Source: CAZMGY01 sp964565945 [NCBI: uncultured bacterium]
Lineage (GTDB): Bacteria > GCA-001730085
DNA length: 64,000 nt
NCBI GenBank assembly: GCA_964565945.1
Contig: CAZMGY010000019.1
Coordinates: 1-64,000 of the forward strand
Direction of reading: 5' to 3'
The notes below the pieces were generated by a model that saw nothing but the letters and a program-made list of their open reading frames with translations, did no database searches and was not told the origin of the DNA. The position numbers and the translations under genes were made by a program. Positions within the stretch are counted from its first letter, which is position 1. Every line of letters starts with the position of its first letter. Shown in pieces: positions 16,357-25,756 of this stretch.

Positions 16357-19300
16357 ATGGGTTTATCGCGTTTGTCTGTAGAACGCCCAGTTACAGTCTT
16401 AATGTTTTTTATTGCGATTATCATTTTAGGGATTATTTCGCTGTTAAAACTTCCTACGGAGCTTATGCCTAATAATGATTCCGACACAATCACCATTCGC
16501 ATAGGAATCCGCGGGGGGATGCCTCCCACCGAAGTGGAAACTCAGGTGACACGGATCATCGAAGAAGCTGTGGCGGGCGTGTCTCATATCAAAAACTTAT
16601 CCTCGATTTCCAAGGAAGGCGAGTCGACGGTTTCTCTTGAATTTAAACCAGGAACTAATATGGACTTTGCTGGTCTTGAGGTGCGTGAAAAGTATGCGCG
16701 TATTAAGAATAAGTTGCCCAAAGAAATTGAAAAGCCAGTGATAGCTAAGTTTTCTCAGTCCGATGTTCCCGTGATTATTCTAACTCTTTCAAGTTCGCGT
16801 CGAACACCCGAAATGTTGCGAAAGTTGGTTGACGATGAAATCAAAGAACGTTTCATGCGGGTGGAGGGGGTGGCCAATATTGACATTGGAGGGGGGCGTG
16901 AGAGAAAAATTGTGGTGGATATTGAAGAGGACAAGCTGAAGCAATACGGCCTTTCGATCAATCAGGTGATTAATGTAGTGACTATTAACAATATGAATCT
17001 GTTGGTGGGTAATATCAAAAAAACCAAGAAGCGCTATTTGATTCGCACGATTGGTTTATTCAAAAATATCGAACGCATTAAGCAGTTGCCCGTAGGGAAG
17101 TCGGATCAAGGTTCGATGATTCGCATTTTAGATATTGGAACGGTGAAGGATACATTCTTAGAGCCCAAAGGGTTTGCGAGGCTCAATTTAAAACCGGTGG
17201 TCTCACTTTACATCCAAAAAGAAAGTTCGGCTAATACAGTTAAAACGGTGCACGAAATAATTAAGATGAAGGAGCAGCTTCGTGAAACCTTGCCCGCCGA
17301 CATTAAAATGAATATCATTAACAGCCAAGCCGAAAAAATTGAAGAAGCGATTTCGACAGTGAAAGGGGCTTTAATTAACGGGGCCTTTTTGGCGATTATT
17401 ATCTTGTACTGTTTCTTGCGTAACATTAAAGCCACTTTTATTATTGGATCCTCAATTCCAATTTCGGTGGTGACCACGTTTATTTTTATGAATGCCAGTG
17501 GAGATATTAGCATTAACGTGATGACTTTGAGTGGTTTGGCCTTAGGGATTGGTATGTTGGTGGATAGTGCGATTGTGGTTTTGGAAAATATTTTCAAATA
17601 CAAAGAGAGAGGCTTATCCGATGTCCGCTCCGCAGTATTAGGGGCCGAAGAAATGGTGATGTCGATCATTGCTTCGACCATCACTACCATTATTGTGTTT
17701 TTGCCGATTATCTTTTTAAATGAGAACATTCGCTTACAGTACAGTGGCTTAGCTTTTACCGTAACATTTTCTTTGTTAGCCGCTTTGGTGGTTTCGCTTT
17801 CTCTTATTCCTATGTTGTTTTCACGTTTGGAAACCTCTCATACCTGGACGGCATTTGGCATTGTTGGCTTTGTGGGAGTGATGACTTTATTTTTTCGCTA
17901 TCCTGCTGATTTTGCTTTGTTTTTGATTGTTGTGGCAGGGGTAATTTTGGGGGGCCTTTATCTTCTGATTAAAATGGGACATCATTTTGCGCCTTGGTTG
18001 AGGCCTCAATACAGACGTCTTTTGTTGATTTTGCTTCGTTACCGTTACCGCTTACTGGTGGTGGTGGTGGCTGCGTTTGCTTTATCGGTTTATAATTTTA
18101 AAAAGTTAGATAAAGATTTGAATGCTGGTGGGGATTCTCGCAAGTTCACGACGTTTATTGAACTACCGAGTGGAGCTAAGTTGGAAAAGTCGAATGAAGT
18201 AGTGCGTAAAGTGGAAAAAATGTTGAGAGAGGTTCCCGAGGTGGAAACGTATTCGTCTCGTGTGGAGGGCTGGTCGTCGAAAGTGTACGTGACGTTAGTT
18301 CTCTCTTATCTGCGACGTAAGTCGGCGGAGCAAATTATTGACGAATTGCGACCTCAGGTCAAAAACTTTAAAGATGCCTTTATTTATTTTCAGCGTGAAG
18401 CCGAGGGGGAGCAAAAAGAAGTGACGGTTGATATGTATGGTTACGATTATAAAGTGCTTAAAGAGCTTGCTGTTTCAGTTGCCTCGCGTTTTGGAACAAT
18501 AGCTGAATTTAAAGATGCCAAGATTCGTATGCGTGAGGGGCGTCCCGAAATGCATATTTTGCTTAATCGCGAAAGTTGTCGACAGTACGGCTTGAGTGTT
18601 AAAACGGTTGCAGAGATAGTGCATGCCAAAATGCGTGGTTTGCGTGCCTCAACCTATAGTACCCAAGGTAAAGAAATTGAGATTATTGCGCGTTTGCGCG
18701 AAGTCGATCGCGACAAGTTTGGTGAGCTGAAAAAAATGCGAATCGCCCTTCAAAATGGAGAGCATATCTCCTTGGATCAGGTGGCTGAGTTTGATTTTGA
18801 CCTAGGTCCGAGTGAAATTTGGCGTAAGAACAAGAGCCGTATGATTCAGGTGAGCTCCACCCGATCCATTTCCTTATCGAAGTCGGTCGAAAAAATCAAA
18901 GCGGCTTTGGCCGATATGGAATTTCCAGAGGATTATTTTTATCGTTTTGGTGATGAGTATCAGGAGCTTAGGGAAAGTTCTCGCCAGATGGCGATCGCTT
19001 TAGGTTTAACCCTGATTTTGATCTATTTGGTTTTAGCTTCGTTGTTTGAGTCGTATTACCAGCCCTTTATTATTTTGATAACGGTTCCACTTGCCCTAAT
19101 TGGGGTAACGACCATATTGAAGTGGAAACAGATGACTGTGACAATGGGAACCATGATTGGATTTATTATGTTGGGTGGTATTGTGGTGAATAACGCGATT
19201 ATTCTGATTGATAGTGTGAATCGCATGATTGCTGAAAAAAAGATGCGTCCTTTGCGGGCTATTGTAATGGTGGGGCAGAACCGTATGCGACCGATTATAA

Positions 19301-19545
19301 TGACAACGGTGACAACGATCTTGGGATTATTGCCAATAGCTTTGGATGATAGCGAATCATCTCAATTGTGGGCTCCTTTGGCGATCACTGTAATTTCAGG
19401 CCTCAGCAGTTCAACGTTTTTAACATTATTTGTGGTTCCTTGCTTGTTTATTCTTTTTGAAGAATGGGGGGCATGGTTTGGTCGGTTGTTTCGAGGTGAG
19501 CTAAGACGTCAGCGTTTGTTTCGCCGCAAAAAAAATATCTCCTGA
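16357..19545 (+). CDS. RND-family efflux pump, second of two
   Basis: This 1062-residue AcrB/CusA-superfamily protein begins ten bases after its paralogue, with SD AAAGGGA. It retains LALGIGMLVDSAIVVLENI in TM4 (Asp-Ser) and GGIVVNNAIILID in the second half. It is clearly diverged from the preceding pump, including an extra hydrophobic stretch around residues 500-540 (FGIVGFVGVMTLFF, FALFLIVVAGVILGG). Two adjacent different RND proteins with one adaptor and one channel resemble MdtBC-type heteromeric pumps; that they form one complex is inference. Confidence 0.92.
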   Translation: MGLSRLSVERPVTVLMFFIAIIILGIISLLKLPTELMPNNDSDTITIRIGIRGGMPPTEVETQVTRIIEEAVAGVSHIKNLSSISKEGESTVSLEFKPGTNMDFAGLEVREKYARIKNKLPKEIEKPVIAKFSQSDVPVIILTLSSSRRTPEMLRKLVDDEIKERFMRVEGVANIDIGGGRERKIVVDIEEDKLKQYGLSINQVINVVTINNMNLLVGNIKKTKKRYLIRTIGLFKNIERIKQLPVGKSDQGSMIRILDIGTVKDTFLEPKGFARLNLKPVVSLYIQKESSANTVKTVHEIIKMKEQLRETLPADIKMNIINSQAEKIEEAISTVKGALINGAFLAIIILYCFLRNIKATFIIGSSIPISVVTTFIFMNASGDISINVMTLSGLALGIGMLVDSAIVVLENIFKYKERGLSDVRSAVLGAEEMVMSIIASTITTIIVFLPIIFLNENIRLQYSGLAFTVTFSLLAALVVSLSLIPMLFSRLETSHTWTAFGIVGFVGVMTLFFRYPADFALFLIVVAGVILGGLYLLIKMGHHFAPWLRPQYRRLLLILLRYRYRLLVVVVAAFALSVYNFKKLDKDLNAGGDSRKFTTFIELPSGAKLEKSNEVVRKVEKMLREVPEVETYSSRVEGWSSKVYVTLVLSYLRRKSAEQIIDELRPQVKNFKDAFIYFQREAEGEQKEVTVDMYGYDYKVLKELAVSVASRFGTIAEFKDAKIRMREGRPEMHILLNRESCRQYGLSVKTVAEIVHAKMRGLRASTYSTQGKEIEIIARLREVDRDKFGELKKMRIALQNGEHISLDQVAEFDFDLGPSEIWRKNKSRMIQVSSTRSISLSKSVEKIKAALADMEFPEDYFYRFGDEYQELRESSRQMAIALGLTLILIYLVLASLFESYYQPFIILITVPLALIGVTTILKWKQMTVTMGTMIGFIMLGGIVVNNAIILIDSVNRMIAEKKMRPLRAIVMVGQNRMRPIIMTTVTTILGLLPIALDDSESSQLWAPLAITVISGLSSSTFLTLFVVPCLFILFEEWGAWFGRLFRGELRRQRLFRRKKNIS

Positions 19546-19551
19546 AATATC

Positions 19552-19580
19552 TTGAAGATTCCTGAAAATTTCATTACAAT
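19552..19580 (+). promoter_or_regulatory. Probable promoter of ftsA
   Basis: TTGAAG (19552-19557), 17 bases and TACAAT (19575-19580) lie right after the stop of the RND gene and 58 bases before the ftsA start. Confidence 0.6.
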
Positions 19581-19638
19581 GAGATCCTCGAGATCTTGTC
19601 ATTTAGGATTGAATTGTGTTAAAAGGATTGTGTGAGTT

Positions 19639-20865
19639 TTGCGTGAAAATGACATTATCACAGGGGTTGATTTAGGATCAAGCGCGATTCGTGTTGTGAT
19701 TGGTCGTGTTAATTCCCATGGTGTGCTGGATATTTTAGGTTTTCAAGAAAGCCCTTTTCAGAACATTCGTCATGGGGTTATTACCGACTTATATCGCACG
19801 GTCGATATGGTGAAAAAGCTTTTGGTCGATGCTGGAGACGAAGCTGGCATCGAGATCGAAAGCGTGGTTGTGAACATCGGTGGCGATTATGTGAGGTCTT
19901 TTTCATACCAGTCTGTGGTGCCCATCAAGCATGGTGATCAGAAAATACGCAATATCGATCTTTATAGAGCTGTTTATGAAACAATGGATGAGCCTATCCC
20001 CGAATCTTTTGAAATTATTCACACCGAAGTGAACGATTTTGTGGTCGATGGTGTGGGGGGTATTCAAAAGCCACTTAAAATGGTTGCTAATGAGCTTAAA
20101 GCCGACTTACATGTTTTTGTGGGTAAGCGCAATTTTTTGCAAAATATTGTGAATATCTTTGGGGAAATGCGCATTTCGATTGAAGGCTTTTTTGCTAATG
20201 CTTTTGTGATTGGTGAAGCGGTTTTGGCCCAAGAGGAAAAAGAGCTTGGCGTGATTTGCTTAGATGTGGGTGCTTTATCAACTGATGTTCTGGTGTATCA
20301 GCAGGGCAAAGTGATGCATGGATTCAGTATGGCCCTAGGCTATGATTCGGTGACCGAGCATTTGGCACAAAGTTTGCGTATTTCACGTGAGCAAGCCCAA
20401 GATATTAAAGAAAAGTATGCGTATGTTGGCCCGATGCAAGTGGGCGAGGATAGAGATATTTCTTTGCAAAATGTCGCAAGAGCTACTTTTTCGCGCGTGT
20501 CTCCAGAGCAGCTCAGTCGTTTGGTGGAGCAAGAACTTCAAAGGCTTTTTTCTCGGATTGATTTGCGTTTGCAAGAGGATGCTGCCAAAGAGATGGCGTA
20601 TGCTGGTGTGGTATTGACTGGTGGTTTGGCTCACTTGAAAGGCGCTGTGCATATGCTCGAAAAAGTGCTGCAAAAGCCTGTGCGTATTGGAAATGTGCAA
20701 TGCCCGATAAAACACAATGGAGAGTATTTGCAAGGGTATCAGTATGCTTTGTGTGTTGGACTCGTTCGAACCGCTTATCAACATTTTAACCCGATGATTC
20801 GTCGCCCTGGTCGTGTTGAACGTTTTCGTCATCTGGTGGGAACGTTTTTTTTCGATCTGTTTTAA
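19639..20865 (+). CDS. ftsA: Cell division protein FtsA
   Basis: FtsA is the actin-like protein that tethers FtsZ to the membrane. The 408-residue product has the ASKHA phosphate-1 motif ITGVDLGSSAIRVVIG at the N-terminus, the SHS2 insertion around VVNIGGDYVRSFSYQSVVPI, a second phosphate motif LDVGALSTDVLVY and the adenosine motif GVVLTGGLAHLKG. The last ~20 residues are basic and aromatic (RFRHLVGTFFFDLF), matching the amphipathic membrane-targeting helix. The only usable start is TTG at 19639, since an in-frame stop lies two codons upstream; AAAGGA is 12 bases away. No ftsQ or ftsZ adjoins it, which is unusual. Confidence 0.9.
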   Translation: MRENDIITGVDLGSSAIRVVIGRVNSHGVLDILGFQESPFQNIRHGVITDLYRTVDMVKKLLVDAGDEAGIEIESVVVNIGGDYVRSFSYQSVVPIKHGDQKIRNIDLYRAVYETMDEPIPESFEIIHTEVNDFVVDGVGGIQKPLKMVANELKADLHVFVGKRNFLQNIVNIFGEMRISIEGFFANAFVIGEAVLAQEEKELGVICLDVGALSTDVLVYQQGKVMHGFSMALGYDSVTEHLAQSLRISREQAQDIKEKYAYVGPMQVGEDRDISLQNVARATFSRVSPEQLSRLVEQELQRLFSRIDLRLQEDAAKEMAYAGVVLTGGLAHLKGAVHMLEKVLQKPVRIGNVQCPIKHNGEYLQGYQYALCVGLVRTAYQHFNPMIRRPGRVERFRHLVGTFFFDLF

Positions 20866-20891
20866 ATTTTCGTTAATTTGAAAAAAATTGT

Positions 20892-22355
20892 TTAGGCTGG
20901 AGATAAGATTTCTACGCGATCTCCAGTTTGAATCACGTAATCACCCAGAACATGAACATTGGCAGCACTCATTCCAGAACGAGCCTCTAGTATGTGAGCA
21001 CGGGCTACTTCGGCATTGTTTTGCAAAATACGAATGGCCATGTTTTCTTTAAGACCGTCTTTGGTGCCTAAATCGATGATGATAAAGTCGTGAGATCGAT
21101 CGATCTCGACGATTTTTCCCTGCACCAGAGGTTCTTTTTTATGCAAAATATCGGAGAAATGGCGCTTATGTTGAGTCTTTTGTTGTTGCGGGTTAGTTTT
21201 TGGGGATGCTAGTGCTTGTCTATCAAAGGAATTCTCCGAAATGGAGGCTTGGTCATCTTCATTGATGAGTGTGTTTTGGGTGCGGAGCATGATTTTTTCA
21301 ATGGCATCTTTAGCGCGAGATAGTTCCTGTAAGCGTAGTTTGAGCTTGGATTGAGATTTATATAATTGGGTTTTTAGTTGTCGGATAGTGAGTTGAGTGT
21401 CTTTTAATTTTTGATCACGCAGATGAATATCTTTTTCCAAGTTTTTTTGCAGCTTTCGGGCTTTGGATAATGTGTTAACCATGATGTTGTATTCTTCCTG
21501 AATGGCCCCAATTTTCTTTTCGTACTTTTGAATGATTTCGATTTTGATTTCCATTTTTTTGGCAATGTTGGAGGCCAAGATTTCGGCATCTTGGGCTTTG
21601 CGTTCGATCGTGCGTAAACTTTTATCTCTCTCTTCGATATCTTTTTTAAGTAAGGCAATTTTGGTGTCTTTCATGCTGGCATCAGCTATGCTAAATTCTA
21701 AATTGGTGATTTTCTTTTTGAACCCTAATGCCTTTTGGTTGTGTTTTTGCTGGGTTTTGCTAAGTCTAGCTATATGAGTCAGTTTAGCTTTTTTGAGAGC
21801 TTCTTTGAGGCGAGTAATTTGAATTTCGAGCAGGGCTTTTTCTTTAAGGGTATCGGTAACAAAGGAATTAGACTCAATGGTGCGAACTTGTTCGATTAGG
21901 GCACTTTTTTCACTTTTAAGATTTTCAATTTCGGATAGCAGTGACTTTTTATCTTCCAGCAATTGGTTGTAGTTTTGGGTTAAGGATTCAATAGTGTTTT
22001 TATGTTCAGTGTTCTTTTGGCTGATCAGTTGATGGCGACTTGAGGTGTTTTCGAACTCTTTGATAAGGCGTTTTTCGGTGTCTTCGTGGGTAAAAACTTT
22101 TTCTTTGAGAGCCGCAACTTCTTGATTGGTGGCTTTGAGTTCACTGATAAGAAAAGTATTTTCTGTGACGGCATCGGAGTGGGCTTGTTTGATGTAACTA
22201 ACATAGCCAATAGCCGAAAGCAATGTGATTACGAATAAACTGATCGATACAACCACCATCACATGGCCTGATCGGCTCGAATGTATCGTTTTGCAGCTAA
22301 AATGATTCAACTTTATATCCCAACCCTCATCGAATAAGCAAACGCATTCTAACAT
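20892..22355 (-). CDS. Membrane-anchored coiled-coil protein with a C-terminal FlgT-C-like beta domain
   Basis: The 487-residue protein has a ~33-residue N-terminal region, one membrane helix (about residues 33-53, VVVSISLFVITLLSAIGYV) and a long Glu/Lys-rich coiled coil (~60-370). The final ~80 residues form a compact beta-rich domain (VQGKIVEIDRSHDFIIIDLG ... VIQTGDRVEIL), as seen at the C-terminus of FlgT-like and other envelope proteins. The role is unknown; a scaffolding function in the periplasm is a guess. The start is uncertain: no clear SD precedes the ATG at 22355, and an internal Met at residue 33 directly before the helix is an alternative. It is convergent with ftsA. Confidence 0.75.
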   Translation of the reverse strand: MLECVCLFDEGWDIKLNHFSCKTIHSSRSGHVMVVVSISLFVITLLSAIGYVSYIKQAHSDAVTENTFLISELKATNQEVAALKEKVFTHEDTEKRLIKEFENTSSRHQLISQKNTEHKNTIESLTQNYNQLLEDKKSLLSEIENLKSEKSALIEQVRTIESNSFVTDTLKEKALLEIQITRLKEALKKAKLTHIARLSKTQQKHNQKALGFKKKITNLEFSIADASMKDTKIALLKKDIEERDKSLRTIERKAQDAEILASNIAKKMEIKIEIIQKYEKKIGAIQEEYNIMVNTLSKARKLQKNLEKDIHLRDQKLKDTQLTIRQLKTQLYKSQSKLKLRLQELSRAKDAIEKIMLRTQNTLINEDDQASISENSFDRQALASPKTNPQQQKTQHKRHFSDILHKKEPLVQGKIVEIDRSHDFIIIDLGTKDGLKENMAIRILQNNAEVARAHILEARSGMSAANVHVLGDYVIQTGDRVEILSPA

Positions 22356-22391
22356 ATTATGACATGACCTGGTGAAGTGTTCTTGTAGCTC

Positions 22392-22421
22392 TTGACACCA
22401 GGTACTAATTAAGCATACAAT
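22392..22421 (+). promoter_or_regulatory. Promoter of rpsU
   Basis: TTGACA (22392-22397), 18 bases and TACAAT (22416-22421) lie about 50 bases before the rpsU start codon. Confidence 0.65.
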
Positions 22422-22472
22422 ACTTGGATTGTTTTTTGAAATAATAGAGCATTAAGAAAGGGGTTGTTTACT

Positions 22473-22661
22473 GTGACAATGATCGTCGTGCGGAAAAACG
22501 AACCGCTAGAAAAAGCACTTAAGCGTTTTAAGAAAAAAATTGATAAAGAAGGTATTATGCGCTCGCTAAGAGAGCGTCAGTACTATGAAAAACCTAGCGA
22601 TATTCGTCGTAAACAGGTGAATGCTGCGCGTGCTAAGATGAAGCGCGACGCCATACGATAA
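22473..22661 (+). CDS. rpsU: 30S ribosomal protein bS21
   Basis: This small basic protein of the 30S subunit platform helps initiation. The family signature IVVRKNEPLEKALKRFKKK is plain, followed by RSLRERQYYEKPS and a basic C-terminus. The GTG at 22473 is preferred to the TTG at 22464 because the SD (GAAAGGGG) is nine bases from the GTG but abuts the TTG. The product is 62 residues, a normal length for bS21. Confidence 0.93.
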   Translation: MTMIVVRKNEPLEKALKRFKKKIDKEGIMRSLRERQYYEKPSDIRRKQVNAARAKMKRDAIR

Positions 22662-22710
22662 CGTTAATTCAATTCTTGCTCTGTGTGAATCAACATAAGG
22701 TGGATGTTTT

Positions 22711-23211
22711 ATGAGAAGAGTCGTTCATTTAGCTTTAGTGGGGTTGATTTCTTTAGGCTTGGTAGGTTGTCCTAAGTTAGTTCGTAAGAAAAAATTGAAA
22801 GCAGAAGATTTGATACCTGTTTACACGTTTAACGACTCTTATGATCTTAAGACCCCTGAAGTTCGGATGGAGATTTACGATAAGAACTTCACTTATTGGA
22901 AGACCTCTCATCGAGAACTTGTGGAAGATTTGGAGGCCTTGGCTAAACGACGCACGGCTTATTTTGGTTATACTCTAGACTATCTAAGTCGGATGCAATC
23001 TTTGCTTAACGAACCGCTTAAATCGGATCTTAAGATTTACATTGGTCGTTACAATCGCCTAAAATCTCAAATTACGGCTACAGAGCTAAGCTATAGTCGT
23101 CAGGTTTCGTTAAAATCACGTTTAAGATATTTGTCCAAGGATATTGTGAGAGATTTTTCTCCACGTAATACTGCTGTGAAAGATGCTGTCCATGCGGAAG
23201 AATCTAAATAA
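22711..23211 (+). CDS. Putative lipoprotein of unknown function
   Basis: The 166-residue product has a signal peptide with lipobox L-V-G-C (Cys20), so it is probably an envelope lipoprotein. The mature part is helical and rich in Tyr, Arg and Leu (YFGYTLDYLSRMQSLL; IYIGRYNRLKSQ). I recognise no family. Its 3' end overlaps the following phosphatase gene, so the two are probably co-translated. Confidence 0.75.
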   Translation: MRRVVHLALVGLISLGLVGCPKLVRKKKLKAEDLIPVYTFNDSYDLKTPEVRMEIYDKNFTYWKTSHRELVEDLEALAKRRTAYFGYTLDYLSRMQSLLNEPLKSDLKIYIGRYNRLKSQITATELSYSRQVSLKSRLRYLSKDIVRDFSPRNTAVKDAVHAEESK

Positions 23212-23737
23212 GATCATTTTTCTTGATCGAGACGGAGTCATCAATCGTAAATTAGATAATGACTATGTTAAATTTTGGAATGAATTTGAATTTTTGCCAG
23301 GAGTTTTGGATAGTCTTGCGCTCCTTAATCAAAAAGGTTATGCCTTGATTGTTGCTTCAAATCAAGCTGGTGTTAATAAAAATCTGATGAGCTTGTGTGA
23401 TCTTAAAGATATTGATTTATGTATGAAGCAAGAGGTTCTTGAACACGATGGTCATATTCTCGAAGCTTACTACTGTCGCCATCGTGACGAAGACGAATGC
23501 ATGTGTCGCAAACCCAATCCTGGCTTGTTTCAACAGGCTTTTGACGATTTAGAATTAAATTCTCAAACCCTCGATGAACTTTGGATTATTGGGGACTCCG
23601 AAAGAGATATTGTGGCGGGCCATCAAGTGGGTTGCCAGGGTATTTTGGTTGGCCCTGCAACAGCTCGTCCTAGTGCTGCTGAGTTCACCGCCACAGACTT
23701 ACCTGCTGCGGTTGAAATGATTATTTGTGATTCTTAA
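23183..23737 (+). CDS. gmhB: HAD-IIIA phosphatase, GmhB-like (heptose 1,7-bisphosphate phosphatase)
   Basis: The HAD nucleophile motif is IIFLDRDGVINRK. Motif II is VASNQAGVNK, and motif III/IV follow in C-R-K-P-N-P-G and IIGDSERDIVAG. A Cys/His set (YYCRHRDEDECMCRKP) matches the structural zinc site of GmhB. GmhB removes the 7-phosphate of D-glycero-manno-heptose bisphosphate in the route to ADP-heptose for LPS. At 184 residues it has the family length. The ATG at 23183 lies inside the previous gene; ATG 23192 is an alternative. Other HAD-IIIA phosphatases (HisB-N type) are less likely because of the zinc motif. Confidence 0.8.
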   Translation: MLSMRKNLNKIIFLDRDGVINRKLDNDYVKFWNEFEFLPGVLDSLALLNQKGYALIVASNQAGVNKNLMSLCDLKDIDLCMKQEVLEHDGHILEAYYCRHRDEDECMCRKPNPGLFQQAFDDLELNSQTLDELWIIGDSERDIVAGHQVGCQGILVGPATARPSAAEFTATDLPAAVEMIICDS

Positions 23738-23754
23738 GATTTTTAAAATTTCTC

Positions 23755-24846
23755 TTAAACGTTAAAAAGAAACTCAACAATATCGCCGTCTTTCATGACG
23801 TAGTCTTTACCTTCTTGGCGCATGAAACCTTTTTCTTTGCAACCTTTCCAACCATTATTGTCGACAAAATCTTGGTAGCCCACCACATTGGCACGAATAA
23901 ACCCGCGTTCAAAATCGGTATGGATTACTCCAGCGGCTTGAGGGGCTGTTGCTTCCTGAGGGATGGTCCAGGCACGTGTTTCTTTTTTACCCGTGGTGAG
24001 ATAAGTTTGAAGTCCCAAAAGGTCAAAACATTTGGTGGCAATCAGATCCAAACCCGATTGAATTAACCCTAAATCTTGCAAAAACTCAGTTTTTTCTTCG
24101 TTATCAAGAGCCGAAATTTCTTCTTCGATTTTGGCCGAGATAATGGCGAACACATCACCATAGGATTCGGCATAGCTTTGAACGGCTTTGGTAAGTTCTG
24201 TTTCTTGGCCAATCTGATCTTCGGCGATGTTGGCAATGTAAACCACTTTTTTGGTTGTCAAGAGTTGAATAGTTTTTAAGTGTTCTTGATCTTCGTCGGA
24301 AAAGTTGATTTTGCGAGCCACCACCCCATCTTCAAGCACGGTTTTGATTTTTTGAAGAATCTCGGCGCGTGCAGCTATTTCGGCATCATGACGGCCTTTC
24401 TTTTGGGCGTTGATGAGCATTTTGTCGACACTTTCGAGATCAGAAAGAATGAGCTCGGTGTTGATAATTTCGATATCATGCAAGGGATTCACTTGCCCGT
24501 CGACGTGAACAATATTGTCATCTTCAAAACAACGCACGACGTGAGCAATGGCAGATACTTCACGAATATTAGACAAAAATTGATTGCCTAAACCTTCTCC
24601 CTGAGAAGCTCCTTTGACCAGGCCCGCGATATCGACAAATTCGATGGTGGCGTGCAGGGTATTTTCTGTTTCACTGATGCGTGAGAGTTCTTTAAGGCGG
24701 TCATCGGGGATGGGAACAATGCCCATATTGGGTTCAATGGTGCAAAAAGGGTAGTTTTGGGCTTCGGCGTTTGCATTGGTGATAGCATTGAATAAAGTCG
24801 ATTTGCCAACATTAGGTAGACCAACAATTCCGATAGATAATGACAT
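23755..24846 (-). CDS. ychF: Ribosome-binding ATPase YchF (OLA1 family)
   Basis: YchF is an Obg-family P-loop NTPase that prefers ATP and binds ribosomes. The G1 loop is GLPNVGKS at residues 8-15; the switch region and DIAGLVKGASQGEGLGNQFL (G3) follow. The C-terminal TGS-like domain ends with the typical GYQDFVDNNGWKGCKEKGFM and KDGDIVEFLFNV. At 363 residues it is full length. AAGGAGAGGAG before the ATG is a strong SD. It is convergent with gmhB and separated by about 17 bases. Confidence 0.97.
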   Translation of the reverse strand: MSLSIGIVGLPNVGKSTLFNAITNANAEAQNYPFCTIEPNMGIVPIPDDRLKELSRISETENTLHATIEFVDIAGLVKGASQGEGLGNQFLSNIREVSAIAHVVRCFEDDNIVHVDGQVNPLHDIEIINTELILSDLESVDKMLINAQKKGRHDAEIAARAEILQKIKTVLEDGVVARKINFSDEDQEHLKTIQLLTTKKVVYIANIAEDQIGQETELTKAVQSYAESYGDVFAIISAKIEEEISALDNEEKTEFLQDLGLIQSGLDLIATKCFDLLGLQTYLTTGKKETRAWTIPQEATAPQAAGVIHTDFERGFIRANVVGYQDFVDNNGWKGCKEKGFMRQEGKDYVMKDGDIVEFLFNV

Positions 24847-24928
24847 TGTTTAGCTCCTCTCCTTGCTAAAAATTGCAATAATTTATGAAGAAATATTTCA
24901 ATTTTTTAAAAAAGTGTATAGTCAACTA

Positions 24929-24943
24929 TGATTGTATCAATCA
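24929..24943. promoter_or_regulatory. Inverted repeat TGATTG-tat-CAATCA upstream of ychF
   Basis: Six-base perfect arms with a three-base centre lie about 80 bases upstream of the ychF start. It could be an operator; there is no further support. Confidence 0.25.
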
Positions 24944-24949
24944 CGACCC

Positions 24950-25389
24950 AGAATTATAGCATGATTGCCCCTTGAACAAATGTATTTGTTAGATCCCCCA
25001 TCCAAAAATAGAAAACAAAAAAGCACAAAAATTCCAACTGGTATAATGGTTTCAACAAAAAAACCTTTTCACCCAATGGATGAAAACACCAAAGGTAACC
25101 AACCCTTCCAACCATTAACCAAACTTCTGTGCTTATGAATATTTTAAACTATAAACTTACCCCCACCAACGAACTTCTAATTGCCCGCATAGGGTTGTTA
25201 GCACCCGACTAATTTAAATTAATATCGTACTATTACTAATAAGCCTTTTTTACTAAGGAGGGCAAAGTTTGCTTAAAAAATCAAAAAATCAAAAAATCAG
25301 TGAAAAACGCTCTGAATTAGATGGACAAAAGCACTAGGCAATTGATTGTTGGTGAAATCATAATATTTAAGTGAAAAAATAGTGGTTAA
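24950..25389. other. AT-rich intergenic region with a short tandem repeat
   Basis: No plausible gene is seen here on either strand. Around 25277-25302 the motif aaaaaatc is repeated three times in tandem. Together with the remnant that follows, this forms a gene-poor gap of about 900 bases, unlike the dense packing elsewhere in the window. Confidence 0.5.
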
Positions 25390-25638
25390 GTGGTTTTTTA
25401 CGTTGAAAAAACTATTTTCGTGGTGTGGGTGGTTTTTATTTTTGGATTTGGGTATTTAGAAAATTTAAAGCCTGACCCTGCTGTTGTGGTCAATGTGGAC
25501 TTGGTGATTTTTTTGATGGGTTCATTATGTCGCTTGAATTCTAAATTTCTACCCTTACTTTATAATCATCGGAACATGGGTGTGTCGATGTTTCTATTGG
25601 CTTTTTTTCACGGTGCTTTGCCAGCAGGAACTTATTGA
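25390..25638 (+). pseudogene. Probable remnant of a haem-type membrane protein (ferric-reductase-like N-terminus)
   Basis: The 82-codon ORF is hydrophobic and contains SKFLPLLYNHRNMGVSMFLL, which resembles the N-terminal part of ferric-reductase-like membrane proteins found with Rieske domains in some bacteria (pattern RFLPLLYNRRHLGV). It stops soon after this conserved stretch, with none of the later helices, so it is best explained as a decayed gene. There is no good SD at the GTG start. The family assignment is from memory of the motif and is tentative. Confidence 0.4.
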
Positions 25639-25756
25639 ATCGAGATGTGCTGGATTATGTGGTGATACTTTAAAAATTAAAGAATCTATTATATGATGTC
25701 TGGGGATATTCGAGCTTTATGTGTGATCTAACAACTTATGAGAGTTTACTAATTTT

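Noticed and set aside
17208-17729. 173-codon antisense frame within the second RND gene
   Set aside because: Same reason: full overlap with a clearly coding frame and no SD.
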